Assembly (NCBI RefSeq): GCF_001298445.1
Contig: NZ_CP012036.1
Location: forward strand, 3,253,351-3,317,350
Source of the DNA: Nostoc piscinale CENA21
GTDB lineage: Bacteria > Cyanobacteriota > Cyanobacteriia > Cyanobacteriales > Nostocaceae
Reading direction: 5' to 3'
DNA: 64,000 nucleotides
Both the position numbers and the translations under genes were made by a program. Within the stretch, counting starts at the first letter, position 1. Each line of letters begins with the position of its first letter. The notes below the pieces were generated by a model. The model made no database searches, was not told where the DNA came from, and was given only the letters and a program-made list of their open reading frames with translations. Below, piece after piece: positions 18,761-27,857 of this stretch.

Positions 18761-19062
18761 ACAGGACTGCCAAAAATGGGTGTAAGAGTGTAAGGGTGTG
18801 GGGTGTAAGGGTTTTAGATACACCCCTAAACTAGACTGTCAGGGTTTTGAACATCTTCTGATTTTTGTCGCCACAGCTAGTATAGATGAAGTCAGGCGAT
18901 CGCACTTAGTTAAATTTTATTAGGTAATATTTTATCTGTATTTTTTGTCAATAAAATTATTTCCACTAATAAATTAGACTTCTAAAAAAAGTCATAATTT
19001 CTACTTTTCCTTTGCGCCTTTGCGCCTTTGCGCGAGAAAAACCTATAGGGTAGGTGGTTAAA
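18761..19062. repeat. Intergenic region with GTGTAAGGGT repeats
   Basis: A degenerate tandem repeat of the GGGTGTAAGAGTGTAAGGGTG type at 18778-18812 is followed by AT-rich sequence. At 19014-19033 is a short CCTTTGCGCCTTTGCG direct repeat. No gene is seen. Two converging genes end here. Confidence 0.5.
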
Positions 19063-22011
19063 CTAGTGTTTCATCGCTGGATACTGTTTTAAAACCTGCT
19101 GTAAATATTGCCCAGTATAAGACTGAGGATGCTTCGCTACATCTTCCGGCGTTCCGAAAGCAATGACTTCGCCGCCTTTGTCACCGCCTTCTGGCCCCAA
19201 ATCTATCACCCAGTCAGCGCAACGAATTACATCTAAATTGTGTTCAATTACTAAAATTGAATTGCCTTTATCTACCAGTCTTTGCAACACATCTAATAAT
19301 TTATGCACATCATAAAAAGATAATCCCGTTGTGGGTTCATCAATTAAATAAAGTGTCTTACCAGTGGCGCGACGAGATAATTCTGTGGCTAATTTAACGC
19401 GCTGTGCTTCGCCACCAGATAAGGTAGTTGCGGGTTGTCCAAGTTGGACGTAACCCAAGCCAACATCGACTAATGTTTGTAGTCTTGTCACCGCTTTCGG
19501 AATATTTTGGAAAAAGTCTAAACTTTCCTCAACTGTCATGTTGAGAACATCAGAAATAGACTTATCTTTGTATTTGACTTGCAAAGTGTCACGGTTATAT
19601 CTTGCACCTTTACAAACTTCGCACTGTACATATACATCAGGTAAAAAGTTCATTTCAATGACGTTCACACCTTGCCCACTGCAAGCTTCACAACGTCCAC
19701 CTTTAACGTTAAAAGAAAATTGTCCGGGTTTGTAACCTCTGGCTTTAGCTTCGACAGTTTGCGAGAAAACATCTCGAATTACATCAAAAACACCTGTGTA
19801 AGTTGCAGGGTTAGAACGTGGTGTGCGTCCGATAGGAGATTGATCAATTACAATTGCTTTATCAACTGCATTTAAGCCTTGAATTTTTTCTAATTCTTTC
19901 GGTAAAGGTACTTTTTTGGTGAGGTGATGTTGTAGAGATGGGTAAAGTAATTCGTTAATTAAAGTAGATTTACCCGAACCAGAAACACCAGTCACGGCGA
20001 CAAGTTTACCGAGGGGAATTTCTACATCGATATTTCTTAAGTTATTACGATGGGCATTTTTAATAATTAAACTGCGTCCATTACCTTCGCGGCGTTCAGC
20101 TGGTGTTTGAATAACTTTTCTTCCTGATAAGTATGCACCTGTTAATGATTTTTCTGCTGTTAATAATGCTGGTAAATCGCCTTGGGCAATTATATGTCCG
20201 CCATGAATACCTGCGCCGGGGCCAATATCAACTAAATAGTCAGCCGCGCGGATAGTTTCTTCATCATGCTCAACTACAATTAATGTATTGCCTAAATCGC
20301 GTAATTTAATTAAAGTTTTGAGCAATCTACCGTTATCTCGTTGATGCAAACCAATACTTGGTTCGTCTAAAACGTAGAGAACTCCTGTTAAGCCAGAACC
20401 GATTTGTGTGGCGAGGCGAATGCGTTGCGCTTCCCCACCAGAGAGAGTCATGGCGGGACGGTCTAGGGTGAGATAATCTAAGCCAACATCTAACAAAAAT
20501 TGCAATCTAGCTTTGATTTCACGCAAGACTAAATCAGCAATTTGCATTTGACGATCGCTTAATTTTAACTTTTCAACTCGCTCCCGACAATCTCTAATTG
20601 ATACCCCTGTTAAATCTAAAATTCCATATTGTCCCAACTTCACGGCTAAGGCTTCGGGTTTTAAGCGTTTTCCACCGCAAACTTCACAGGGTTGGTCGAT
20701 TAAATATTGTTCTAATTTTTGTTTAATTAACTCAGAACCACCTTCATATTGCCGTTGTAATATTGGCAAAACACCTTTAAACTGAGTTTTCGCATTTTCT
20801 TTGTTATTCTCTTCGCCGTTTAAAATAATTTGCTGTTGTTCTGCTGACAACTTATGCCAATTGGTTTGTAATTCAAAGCCGTAAGCTTGACCCAAACTAT
20901 ACAGTAATTCCAAATAATAAGAATTTTCCTTTTCTGACCAAGGCGCGATCGCAGCGTATACTGGTGCTTCAGGATCAGGGATCACTAACTCCGCCGAAAA
21001 TCTTCTTAAAGTCCCGATACCGTGACAGTGCGGACACGCGCCGTAGGGAGAATTGAACGAAAACAACCGTGGCGATAACTCCTCCATCACCGCGCCATGT
21101 TCAGGACAGGCGAAATTTTCCGAAAATACCAATTCTTCTTCTTTTGCTTCTGGATTATCAGTAGCCGGACTGACCAGGATAGTTGCAATGCCTTCCGATT
21201 GCTTTAAACACGTAGATAAAGAATCAACTAAACGCTCTTGTATACCGTCTTTTTTTACCAAACGGTCAATGACGACTTCAATTATGTGGGTAATATTTTT
21301 ATCTAATTCAATCGAGTCTGACAGTTCCCGCACTTCGCCATCAACTCGTACCCGTACAAAACCTTGAGAAGCTAAACTTGATAACAGCTTGCGGTGTGTC
21401 CCTTTTTTACCCCGCACCACAGGCGCAAGAATTTGAAACTTGGTGCGGTCTGGTAAATCCATGATGCGGTCTACCATCTCATCGATAGTTTGGGGTGCAA
21501 TACAGCGATCGCATATCGGACAATGGGGTTCACCAGCCCGACCAAACAACAGCCGCAGATAGTCGTAAATTTCTGTTACCGTCCCCACAGTGGAACGGGG
21601 GTTATGCGAGGTAGATTTTTGGTCAATCGATATCGCCGGACTTAAACCTTCAATGGCTTCCACATCCGGCTTGTTTAACTGTCCTAAAAATTGTCTGGCG
21701 TAAGCACTGAGAGATTCCACATAACGCCGTTGACCCTCAGCAAAAATCGTATCAAAGGCCAGCGAAGATTTACCCGAACCTGATACACCAGTGAATACTA
21801 TCAGGCGATCGCGCGGCAACTCCAAGTCAATATTCTTCAGATTATGCTGCCTCGCACCCCGAATCCTAATGGTATTTTGGCTATTCTGGTTAATTTGGGG
21901 AAGATGTCCATTTAGGAGGGATGCAGCGGCTAACTTGTTATCTGACATATTGGCAGGCTGATAAGTGGGAGGCAGTATGAAACAGTTCTTAATAATACTA
22001 TTTTTACTCAC
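19063..22011 (-). CDS. uvrA: Excinuclease ABC subunit A
   Basis: 982 residues, the DNA-damage sensor ATPase of nucleotide excision repair. Both ABC halves are present: Walker A GVSGSGKSSLAFDTI and GVSGSGKSTLINELL; signatures LSGGEAQRIRLATQIG and LSGGEAQRVKLATELS. Zinc-binding CxxC pairs are CPICDRC, CPHCHG, CEVCGGKR and CEACSGQG. Length is normal. The GTG at 22011 gives a 21-residue N-terminal extension before MSDNKLAAAS; the ATG at 21948 is an alternative start. A divergent Uma2 gene follows about 120 bases upstream. Confidence 0.97.
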   Translation of the reverse strand: MSKNSIIKNCFILPPTYQPANMSDNKLAAASLLNGHLPQINQNSQNTIRIRGARQHNLKNIDLELPRDRLIVFTGVSGSGKSSLAFDTIFAEGQRRYVESLSAYARQFLGQLNKPDVEAIEGLSPAISIDQKSTSHNPRSTVGTVTEIYDYLRLLFGRAGEPHCPICDRCIAPQTIDEMVDRIMDLPDRTKFQILAPVVRGKKGTHRKLLSSLASQGFVRVRVDGEVRELSDSIELDKNITHIIEVVIDRLVKKDGIQERLVDSLSTCLKQSEGIATILVSPATDNPEAKEEELVFSENFACPEHGAVMEELSPRLFSFNSPYGACPHCHGIGTLRRFSAELVIPDPEAPVYAAIAPWSEKENSYYLELLYSLGQAYGFELQTNWHKLSAEQQQIILNGEENNKENAKTQFKGVLPILQRQYEGGSELIKQKLEQYLIDQPCEVCGGKRLKPEALAVKLGQYGILDLTGVSIRDCRERVEKLKLSDRQMQIADLVLREIKARLQFLLDVGLDYLTLDRPAMTLSGGEAQRIRLATQIGSGLTGVLYVLDEPSIGLHQRDNGRLLKTLIKLRDLGNTLIVVEHDEETIRAADYLVDIGPGAGIHGGHIIAQGDLPALLTAEKSLTGAYLSGRKVIQTPAERREGNGRSLIIKNAHRNNLRNIDVEIPLGKLVAVTGVSGSGKSTLINELLYPSLQHHLTKKVPLPKELEKIQGLNAVDKAIVIDQSPIGRTPRSNPATYTGVFDVIRDVFSQTVEAKARGYKPGQFSFNVKGGRCEACSGQGVNVIEMNFLPDVYVQCEVCKGARYNRDTLQVKYKDKSISDVLNMTVEESLDFFQNIPKAVTRLQTLVDVGLGYVQLGQPATTLSGGEAQRVKLATELSRRATGKTLYLIDEPTTGLSFYDVHKLLDVLQRLVDKGNSILVIEHNLDVIRCADWVIDLGPEGGDKGGEVIAFGTPEDVAKHPQSYTGQYLQQVLKQYPAMKH

Positions 22012-22131
22012 CTAATACCAGAACAATAGTACTATTTGAAGTAGTGATTGCCCATATTACTACTACAGACATCCGCCTATGTCTGCTAATTTAAAGGCAT
22101 CACAATTAAACATCCTGCTGAGGGCGAAGCT

Positions 22132-22872
22132 ATGGTAACGCAAATCCAACCGCAGACCCAACCAGAAGTTATCTACCCAGATAGTGACGGACAACCAGTG
22201 GCAAATAACACCATACAGTTTCGATGGATTGTCGAAATCAAGCAAAATATCGATTGGCTATTTGCAGCTGATCCCAATGTATTTGTTGCTGGAGACTTGT
22301 TTTGGTATCCCGTTGAAGGACGCAATAAAATTTTCAATGCTCCTGATGTTATGGTCGTTCTTGGTAGACCCAAAGGAGATAGATTATCTTACCTGCAATG
22401 GAAAGAAGGCGGAATTCCTCCCCAGATAGTATTTGAAATCCTTTCACCTAGTAATACTCAAATTGAAATGGACAAAAAATTACTTTTCTATGACCGTTAT
22501 GGTGTGGAAGAGTATTACATTTACGATCCTGACAGCAATAGCTTACAGGGTTGGTTACGTGGTGAAGATGGATTAGATGTCATACCCCAGATGGAAGACT
22601 GGGTGAGTCCTCGGTTAAAAATCCGCTTTGTACCATCTCCCGAAAGTTTACAACTATATCGCCCCGATGGAGAGAGTTTTTTAAGCTATGCAGAAATTTC
22701 CCAACGCTTAGAACAAGAACGCCAACGTGCCGAACAAGAACACCAACGCGCCGAACAAGCAGAACAGGCAAGACGCAATGCAATTCCTCAACTATTACAA
22801 ATGGGTTTAAGCATAGAACAAGTCGCCCAAGCTTTGAGTTTGTCTGTGGAAGAAGTGCAAAGGATGTCTTAA
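22132..22872 (+). CDS. Uma2-family (DUF820) restriction-endonuclease-fold protein
   Basis: 246 residues. The DUF820 core has the PD-(D/E)XK pattern: NAPDVMVVLGRPKGD (Asp), then PPQIVFEILSPSNTQIEMDKK (Glu ... Lys) and FYDRYGVEEYYIYDPDS. A short charged coiled coil follows (QRLEQERQRAEQEHQRAEQA). The tail IPQLLQMGLSIEQVAQALSL is very like the tail of the nuclease remnant at 7344-7679. Uma2 proteins are hugely expanded in filamentous cyanobacteria and their role is unknown; an association with mobile DNA is often suggested. Confidence 0.88.
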   Translation: MVTQIQPQTQPEVIYPDSDGQPVANNTIQFRWIVEIKQNIDWLFAADPNVFVAGDLFWYPVEGRNKIFNAPDVMVVLGRPKGDRLSYLQWKEGGIPPQIVFEILSPSNTQIEMDKKLLFYDRYGVEEYYIYDPDSNSLQGWLRGEDGLDVIPQMEDWVSPRLKIRFVPSPESLQLYRPDGESFLSYAEISQRLEQERQRAEQEHQRAEQAEQARRNAIPQLLQMGLSIEQVAQALSLSVEEVQRMS

Positions 22873-23351
22873 AGCAACGCCCACTAGTCGGGAAAATTAG
22901 GGGACGGATGATAAATTGCAAGTCACTTGATAATCACTAGGGCGATAGCGTTATTTATGGCAGCAATATCTGAAATATGCTTGTTTCTGTCTCGGCAAAA
23001 TTTGTGTATCTGCCAATTTCGCGCTGTAGCTGACGTTTAAATCTGCGAAAAATACTGATTTCAATTGTTATATTAAGTTTTATAACTATTAGACGAAATT
23101 CTCTCCAATGATAGATGTCTTCATTAGAATTTAAACTGTGTCAAGTTATAAACAAGATCGGATTACTACACTACCGTTTCCGAGAAAATTGCGATTTACT
23201 GAACGTAGACAGAAAGAGGTTCTGATTTCAACAGTTACTTTAATGTCCTATTGTACCTTAGTCAGAACAAGATTTTTCCGGTACGTGTGGTTGTCACGTT
23301 GTATATATTCATCAGAAAGGTGAATAACCTCAATAACATAGAGGCTAAACC
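22873..23351. other. Intergenic region without recognisable gene
   Basis: About 480 bases. A GTG-started 61-codon frame at 23138-23323 has no domain and an unconvincing composition. No repeats or hairpins stand out. Confidence 0.4.
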
Positions 23352-23730
23352 ATGAAGGTATTCGATAATACCACAAAAAAAAATTTTTCTGGCAAGCTGG
23401 GTTTCACTCAATTCGGCAGAGGTTAGCAAAACCTATGTAACCCAGTTACACAGTCCTAGTTCTCACTCAGGCTTTGATATTTTCTTACCCCTGCGGCAGT
23501 GGTTAAACAATATAGAAGTCCGCGATCGCGAATTAGCTCATCGTTTGTGCCAACTGATCCCCGCTCAATGTCCTTTTGAACGCGATATCAAATTATTCGG
23601 CAAAACAATACTACACATCCCGCCAATGTGCAAACTCAACCCTTTATATGAGGAAGTCGTGAGTTTGCGTTTCCGCGCCTTGTGCTATTTAGCTGATGAA
23701 TGCGGCGAGGATGTTTCCCAGTACTGTTAA
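23352..23730 (+). CDS. Mo-dependent nitrogenase C-terminal-like protein, frame interrupted at a poly-A run
   Basis: The conserved part reads LRQWLNNIEVRDRELAHRLC, then LIPAQCPFERDIKLFGKT, then IPPMCKLNPLYEEVVSLRFR, and ends ADECGEDVSQYC. This is the Mo-nitro_C family of small cyanobacterial proteins, function unknown despite the name. That frame has no ATG, GTG or TTG before TTG 23545, which would cut off the conserved front. An ATG at 23352 lies in another frame and joins the conserved frame if one A is removed from the nine-A run at 23375-23383, giving 125 residues. So it is either a one-base insertion, a sequence error, or slippage on the A9 tract. Confidence 0.6.
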
Positions 23731-23751
23731 TACAATCAATATTCAATGGTT

Positions 23752-23795
23752 AATAGTCCATAGTCAAAGTTAATTACTCTTGACTATGGACTATT
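23752..23795. terminator. 16-bp perfect inverted repeat between convergent genes
   Basis: AATAGTCCATAGTCAA (23752-23767) is the exact reverse complement of TTGACTATGGACTATT (23780-23795), with a 12-base loop. It sits between the ends of the Mo-nitro_C-like gene and the convergent caspase-like gene and could act as a bidirectional terminator. It is built from the TTGACTA repeat family. Confidence 0.6.
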
Positions 23796-23811
23796 GACTT
23801 TGAACTACTAA

Positions 23812-25758
23812 CTATTTTTTCTGCCATTTACGGATTGCTTCTTGAGCATCTTCGTAAACAGATGTCTCTTCTGGAACTAAGGTGGCGGTAGCAATGGCGG
23901 ACTGAAGATCACCTTCAGCAGCACGAGTTTTGGCTAGGTCTAAGATTTTCTCGCTCCATTTATTGATTGATTTTTGAGCCAGATCAAACCCTGGCTGACC
24001 TTGGGGAACGCGCTTGGCTACTTCAATGGCACGATTGTATGTAGAGGCTTGCTCTGGCTTAATTAAGGCATTAGCCGCATCTAATAAAGTTTTGTTAGCG
24101 AGATATTGCTTGGCTTCTTGTCGCCACTGTTTAATTACTGCTTGGGCTTGGGGATAAAGGGAGCTTTCTTTGCTGATTAATTGTGCGGCGGCAATCGCAT
24201 TGGTATATTGTCTTTGCTTGGCACGACCCTCGGCTAAATTGAGGATCATGTTACTCCAAATATTGATATTTTCTTGAGCTTGTTCGTAAAGTGGCTCACC
24301 TGGCAGAATTTTTCGTGCAGTTGCGATCGCTAAACTCAAGTCACTGGCTTGAGTTTGTCTCAGAGACATTTTCGCCAAGTCTAATACAGCCTGATTGCGC
24401 TTCTTCGACTCAGAAAGGGAAGCTATTTGAGCAGCAGACTGATTTTTCGTGGGAATTACTTGTTCATTTTCATGGGACTTTGCCGATAAAGCTTCTCGAC
24501 CTGCCGCAAACTTTTCTTGATTGCGGAGAAAAACTACTGTCACTAAAGCAGCTATTAACATCATACCTCCGCCCCAAAAGAAAAATTGTTGCCACCATAA
24601 GGTGTTGGCTTTTTTCTTCGATAAACGTGAGATGTAAGGTTGAGGAACATCGGGAATGAATCTTCCTGCACTTGTTTCTGGGGAAGGGATCGCTAATTGG
24701 GGTTGCTGGTCGCCATATTCTTCGTTGGCAATTAAGTCGGGTGATGTAGAAAGTTGTGCTTCCCCGAAAGTAAAGTTGGGAAACTTCAAATCTGGTAATC
24801 TGGCACCAACAGCCGACTGTAAAACTGATGCTTCTCCCCAAATCCCAATATGCGGCGAATTTACGGGATTTTTGGTTGATGTTGGTGCTAAAGGGGGAGC
24901 AGCTAAAGCCACAGCAAAGTTTTCTTCAGAAAAAATACTACCTTCAGCTTCAGTTGCTTCTAATTCATGGGTTGCGGCTTCTGTTGGTTCCAGTGTGCTG
25001 GGAACTTCTGTAACTGGGTGATTCACCTCTGACTGTGGCAAGATAACAAAAGATTTAGCAGGTAATATCGCCACTGGATTTTGTGTCGGTCGCCAATAGT
25101 GTTGGCATAATTCTGGCGTGAACACATTTAAATAGCTGTTTAAATCTGCCAAACTGCTGCCATGACCAGAACGTAACGCTGCTAACAAAGCCGCAGTAAA
25201 AAATCCGTAACCCAGCTCACTACTTTCACGAGAAAATTGCTCTGGTTCGCAAGATAGAATCGTTGCTAATTGTAATTCTTGCGCTATTTCAATGGTTTCT
25301 TGTCCAACAGTTGCATCTGCTTGCGTACTGGAAGCACGGTTAATATCAAGCAGCACTACAGCATTCAGTTCCGCTATATGGAGGCTTTGCAAGAGCGATC
25401 GCATTTCGATGGCAGTTTCCTGCATTAACTCAGGATTGCCTTCCACTGGCATTAAATAATCTTGGCCTGCATGGTTAACACCATAACCACTAAAGAAAAA
25501 CCACAGATAATCCCCTGGTTGCCAACAAGCTGCGGCTAAATCTTCTAACAACAGCAGAATATTTTCTTTTGTGGGATAGGTAGACCTATCACCAATTGGC
25601 GGCGAAGTATCTGTCATTAATAGACAGCGTTGGGGTGAAAAACCTGCTTCTTGAACCAAAAAATCTTTTAGCGCCTCGGCATCAGCTTGGGCGCAACGTA
25701 AAGGTTGAAAAAATTGATATTGATTGATGCCGATCGCGATCGCCCAGTGATTTGCCAT
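23812..25758 (-). CDS. Caspase-like (peptidase C14 fold) protein with altered catalytic dyad
   Basis: 648 residues. The N-terminal 230 residues have the caspase/metacaspase p20 outline: WAIAIGINQYQFFQPLRCAQ, then YLWFFFSGYGVNHAGQDYLM, then NAVVLLDINRASS. Active enzymes have SGHG and DxC. Here the His position is Tyr92 and the Cys position is Asn140, so this is a pseudo-caspase. A Pro/Glu-rich linker is followed by a single membrane segment (FFFWGGGMMLIAALVTVVFL, about 395-415). A C-terminal repeat region has three or more helical units (ILDLAKTRAAEGDLQSAIAT, ILNLAEGRAKQRQYTNAIAA). It is membrane-anchored and probably a scaffold or sensor. Confidence 0.85.
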   Translation of the reverse strand: MANHWAIAIGINQYQFFQPLRCAQADAEALKDFLVQEAGFSPQRCLLMTDTSPPIGDRSTYPTKENILLLLEDLAAACWQPGDYLWFFFSGYGVNHAGQDYLMPVEGNPELMQETAIEMRSLLQSLHIAELNAVVLLDINRASSTQADATVGQETIEIAQELQLATILSCEPEQFSRESSELGYGFFTAALLAALRSGHGSSLADLNSYLNVFTPELCQHYWRPTQNPVAILPAKSFVILPQSEVNHPVTEVPSTLEPTEAATHELEATEAEGSIFSEENFAVALAAPPLAPTSTKNPVNSPHIGIWGEASVLQSAVGARLPDLKFPNFTFGEAQLSTSPDLIANEEYGDQQPQLAIPSPETSAGRFIPDVPQPYISRLSKKKANTLWWQQFFFWGGGMMLIAALVTVVFLRNQEKFAAGREALSAKSHENEQVIPTKNQSAAQIASLSESKKRNQAVLDLAKMSLRQTQASDLSLAIATARKILPGEPLYEQAQENINIWSNMILNLAEGRAKQRQYTNAIAAAQLISKESSLYPQAQAVIKQWRQEAKQYLANKTLLDAANALIKPEQASTYNRAIEVAKRVPQGQPGFDLAQKSINKWSEKILDLAKTRAAEGDLQSAIATATLVPEETSVYEDAQEAIRKWQKK

Positions 25759-25957
25759 CCCGCTATTTGTAGGTTGTGGTTGACTTGCCTAAAATTGCGG
25801 TTGGCTTTGCCGAAAGAACAAAGCTAACCTATGTCTTATAGTCTCGAAATTTCATCAGAAATTTCCAAGACTAAGTAATTTTTATTGCCTTTAATTTCAG
25901 TAAAAATTCTTAGACAATTCAATTACAGGCCATTAATTAGTAAGGAGCTTTCAGGTT

Positions 25958-26467
25958 ATGACCAAGAATGTTGCTAATCAACAATCATCGATCATTTCCT
26001 TTTTATTTATTAGCCAAGTTACCAAACAAATCCGGATATTTCCATTAATATTTTTGCTCTTTTCTAGCCTACCTGTATGGATTGTGGCAGAAATCATTTC
26101 ACCACAGATGGTAAGAGCTTACACCGCTAGAGTTGATTTAATTATTGATAGATTACCTGATGAAAACTATGAAACTACACTGCGGAGAGCCGAAGCCACA
26201 GCTAGAGCCGCCGCACAACGCAGTTTTGACCAAGATATATTAGCTACAGATGTATCGATTATTGTTTCCGTACAAAGCTACGGTGCGATCGCACCAATTT
26301 TAGCTTTAGAAGTCAGCCGTCCCCAATGGCGTTCCCGTCCGGATGCTCAACTTTGGGCGACTTACTTTAAAACTGCGCGATCGCTATTATTTTTTGAACA
26401 AACCCCCACTAACCCCGTCAATATTGCCCCCATCAACACTGTTGCACCAGCAACCACCACACCGTGA
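25958..26467 (+). CDS. Exported or membrane-anchored protein of unknown function
   Basis: 169 residues. A hydrophobic stretch (IFPLIFLLFSSLPVWIVAEI, about 29-48) acts as a signal or anchor and is followed by a compact domain (YTARVDLIIDRLPDENYETT, FDQDILATDVSIIVSVQSYG). The tail is rich in Pro and Thr. A ribosome-binding site AAGGAG lies about ten bases before the ATG. The family looks cyanobacterial; no catalytic motif is seen. It is divergent from the pseudo-caspase gene. Confidence 0.7.
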   Translation: MTKNVANQQSSIISFLFISQVTKQIRIFPLIFLLFSSLPVWIVAEIISPQMVRAYTARVDLIIDRLPDENYETTLRRAEATARAAAQRSFDQDILATDVSIIVSVQSYGAIAPILALEVSRPQWRSRPDAQLWATYFKTARSLLFFEQTPTNPVNIAPINTVAPATTTP

Positions 26468-26627
26468 CGAGAAAGTGCTGAGGTGAAAGTGCTGAGTGCT
26501 GAGTAACAATACTAGCCCCTAGCCTCTAACCTCTAGCTTCTCACTTGTGAATTACGGGTAGACCATTGCAGATGCCAAGAGATGGCTTAGAATAGAAAGG
26601 TTGTCAAAAATTGCGATATCCGCTACT

Positions 26628-26801
26628 ATGGCTGTCCCTAAGAAGAAAACATCCAAATCTAAACGCGATAAACGTCGAGCTACTTGGAGACATAAAGCTG
26701 CTATTGAAGCCCAAAAAGCTTTGTCTCTGGGCAAGTCTATTTTGACTGGACGTTCTACATTTGTCTATCCTACTGCTGAAGAAGAGGAAGAAGAATCATA
26801 A
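26628..26801 (+). CDS. rpmF: 50S ribosomal protein L32
   Basis: 57 residues from the ATG at 26628: MAVPKKKTSKSKRDKRRATW, then KAAIEAQKALSLGKSILTGR and an acidic tail AEEEEEES. The N-terminal MAVPKKKTSKSKRDKRR is diagnostic of L32. An upstream in-frame TTG at 26601 would add nine residues not found in the family, so it is rejected as the start. The zinc-binding cysteines found in some L32 forms are absent, as usual in cyanobacteria. Confidence 0.95.
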   Translation: MAVPKKKTSKSKRDKRRATWRHKAAIEAQKALSLGKSILTGRSTFVYPTAEEEEEES

Positions 26802-27204
26802 TTTCCGATTAGGAAAAACCCTAGCATCACCGAAGATTTGAGCGGTGACTTTTACCGCTCAGGCTTTCTGGTATTTGAGCAAAAGTTTTTCCAAAATTGC
26901 TTCCACTCATTAATAGTTTATGCCTATTGTGCAGCAAGTAATCGGATACATAAAAAATCGGTAATGAATAATTTGGAAAATCCATTATCCATTACCTATT
27001 ACCCATGACTGATGATCAGATAATCATAATCACACAGTAAATTATCTGGATATCCTAACGATGTAGGTGTTCAGCAAAATTAATATTTCTTCTCTGTCTG
27101 AGTCTAGTTGTTGATGCTCAGGCGCTCTGCCACACTCACAATAAGGTTTAGATCATCATCTCGAAATAGCTAAGTGTTTCAATTAACCTGATTTTGCTGA
27201 GAAT
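26802..27204. other. Intergenic region with a hairpin
   Basis: About 400 bases. GAGCGGTGACTTTTACCGCTC at roughly 26848-26869 has seven-base complementary arms and may end the rpmF transcript, although no run of T follows. The rest shows no coding frame. I looked for a tRNA fold around 27060-27150 and found none. Confidence 0.45.
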
Positions 27205-27804
27205 ATGTTAGGCAAGTTTTTTCAAAAGCCAGATAAAGAACAGGGTGAACGTGTCCCACCTGGACAGCACCTCGCTAAAGGATTCCCTGTGCTAACTTAT
27301 GGTGCAACACCCAAAGTCAATATCGAAGAGTGGGAATTTCGCGTTTGGGGTTCGGCTAAACCGACTGTTTTCACTTGGTCAGACTTTATGGCGCTACCAC
27401 AGCACGAATTTACAGCAGATTTTCACTGTGTTACCCGTTGGTCAAAACTGGATGTCAAGTGGACTGGCATTAAGGTAACAGATTTTATGAATTTGATAGA
27501 GGTAGAAGAAGAAGCCGCCCACATCATGGAACATTGCTATGGTGGCTACACTACTAATATCGCCATTGAAGATTTTATCCGCGAGGAAAATTTCTTTGCT
27601 TTTCAATTATTTGGAGAGCCATTACCCGCAGAACATGGTGGCCCCCTGCGGTTAGTTGTTCCCCATCTCTACGCTTGGAAAAGTGCCAAGTGGATTAATG
27701 GTTTAGAATTTCTCAAGAAAGAAGAACTGGGTTTTTGGGAACGTAACGGCTATCATCGCCGGGGTGAACCTTGGGCAGAAGAACGTTATAGCAGTAGTTT
27801 TTGA
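27205..27804 (+). CDS. Molybdopterin-dependent oxidoreductase (sulfite oxidase superfamily)
   Basis: 199 residues, the size of a single Moco-binding domain. The segment FTADFHCVTRWSKLDVKWTG carries the Cys that coordinates molybdenum. The stretches LTYGATPKVNIEEWEFRVWG and GGPLRLVVPHLYAWKSAKWI are typical of small SUOX-type proteins related to YedY/MsrP. There is no Tat signal or membrane segment, so it is probably cytoplasmic. The substrate is unknown. A strong terminator follows the gene. Confidence 0.88.
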   Translation: MLGKFFQKPDKEQGERVPPGQHLAKGFPVLTYGATPKVNIEEWEFRVWGSAKPTVFTWSDFMALPQHEFTADFHCVTRWSKLDVKWTGIKVTDFMNLIEVEEEAAHIMEHCYGGYTTNIAIEDFIREENFFAFQLFGEPLPAEHGGPLRLVVPHLYAWKSAKWINGLEFLKKEELGFWERNGYHRRGEPWAEERYSSSF

Positions 27805-27824
27805 TTTTAGAATTTTGTTAAATG

Positions 27825-27857
27825 AGAGACGTTGCATTGCAACGTCTCTTGTTTTTT
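27825..27857. terminator. Strong intrinsic terminator
   Basis: AGAGACGTTGCA (27825-27836) pairs perfectly with TGCAACGTCTCT (27838-27849), followed on the + strand by TGTTTTTTAC. It ends the Moco oxidoreductase gene and lies at the end of the convergent aldehyde dehydrogenase. Confidence 0.88.

Noticed and set aside
23138..23323. GTG-started 61-codon frame
   Set aside because: No family likeness, odd composition and no supporting context.
24656..25021. Rightward 121-codon frame inside the caspase-like gene
   Set aside because: It is a shadow of the leftward gene whose domains are clear.
27060..27150. Possible tRNA-like segment (GCTCAGGCGCTCTGCC)
   Set aside because: No cloverleaf with matching acceptor and anticodon arms could be drawn.
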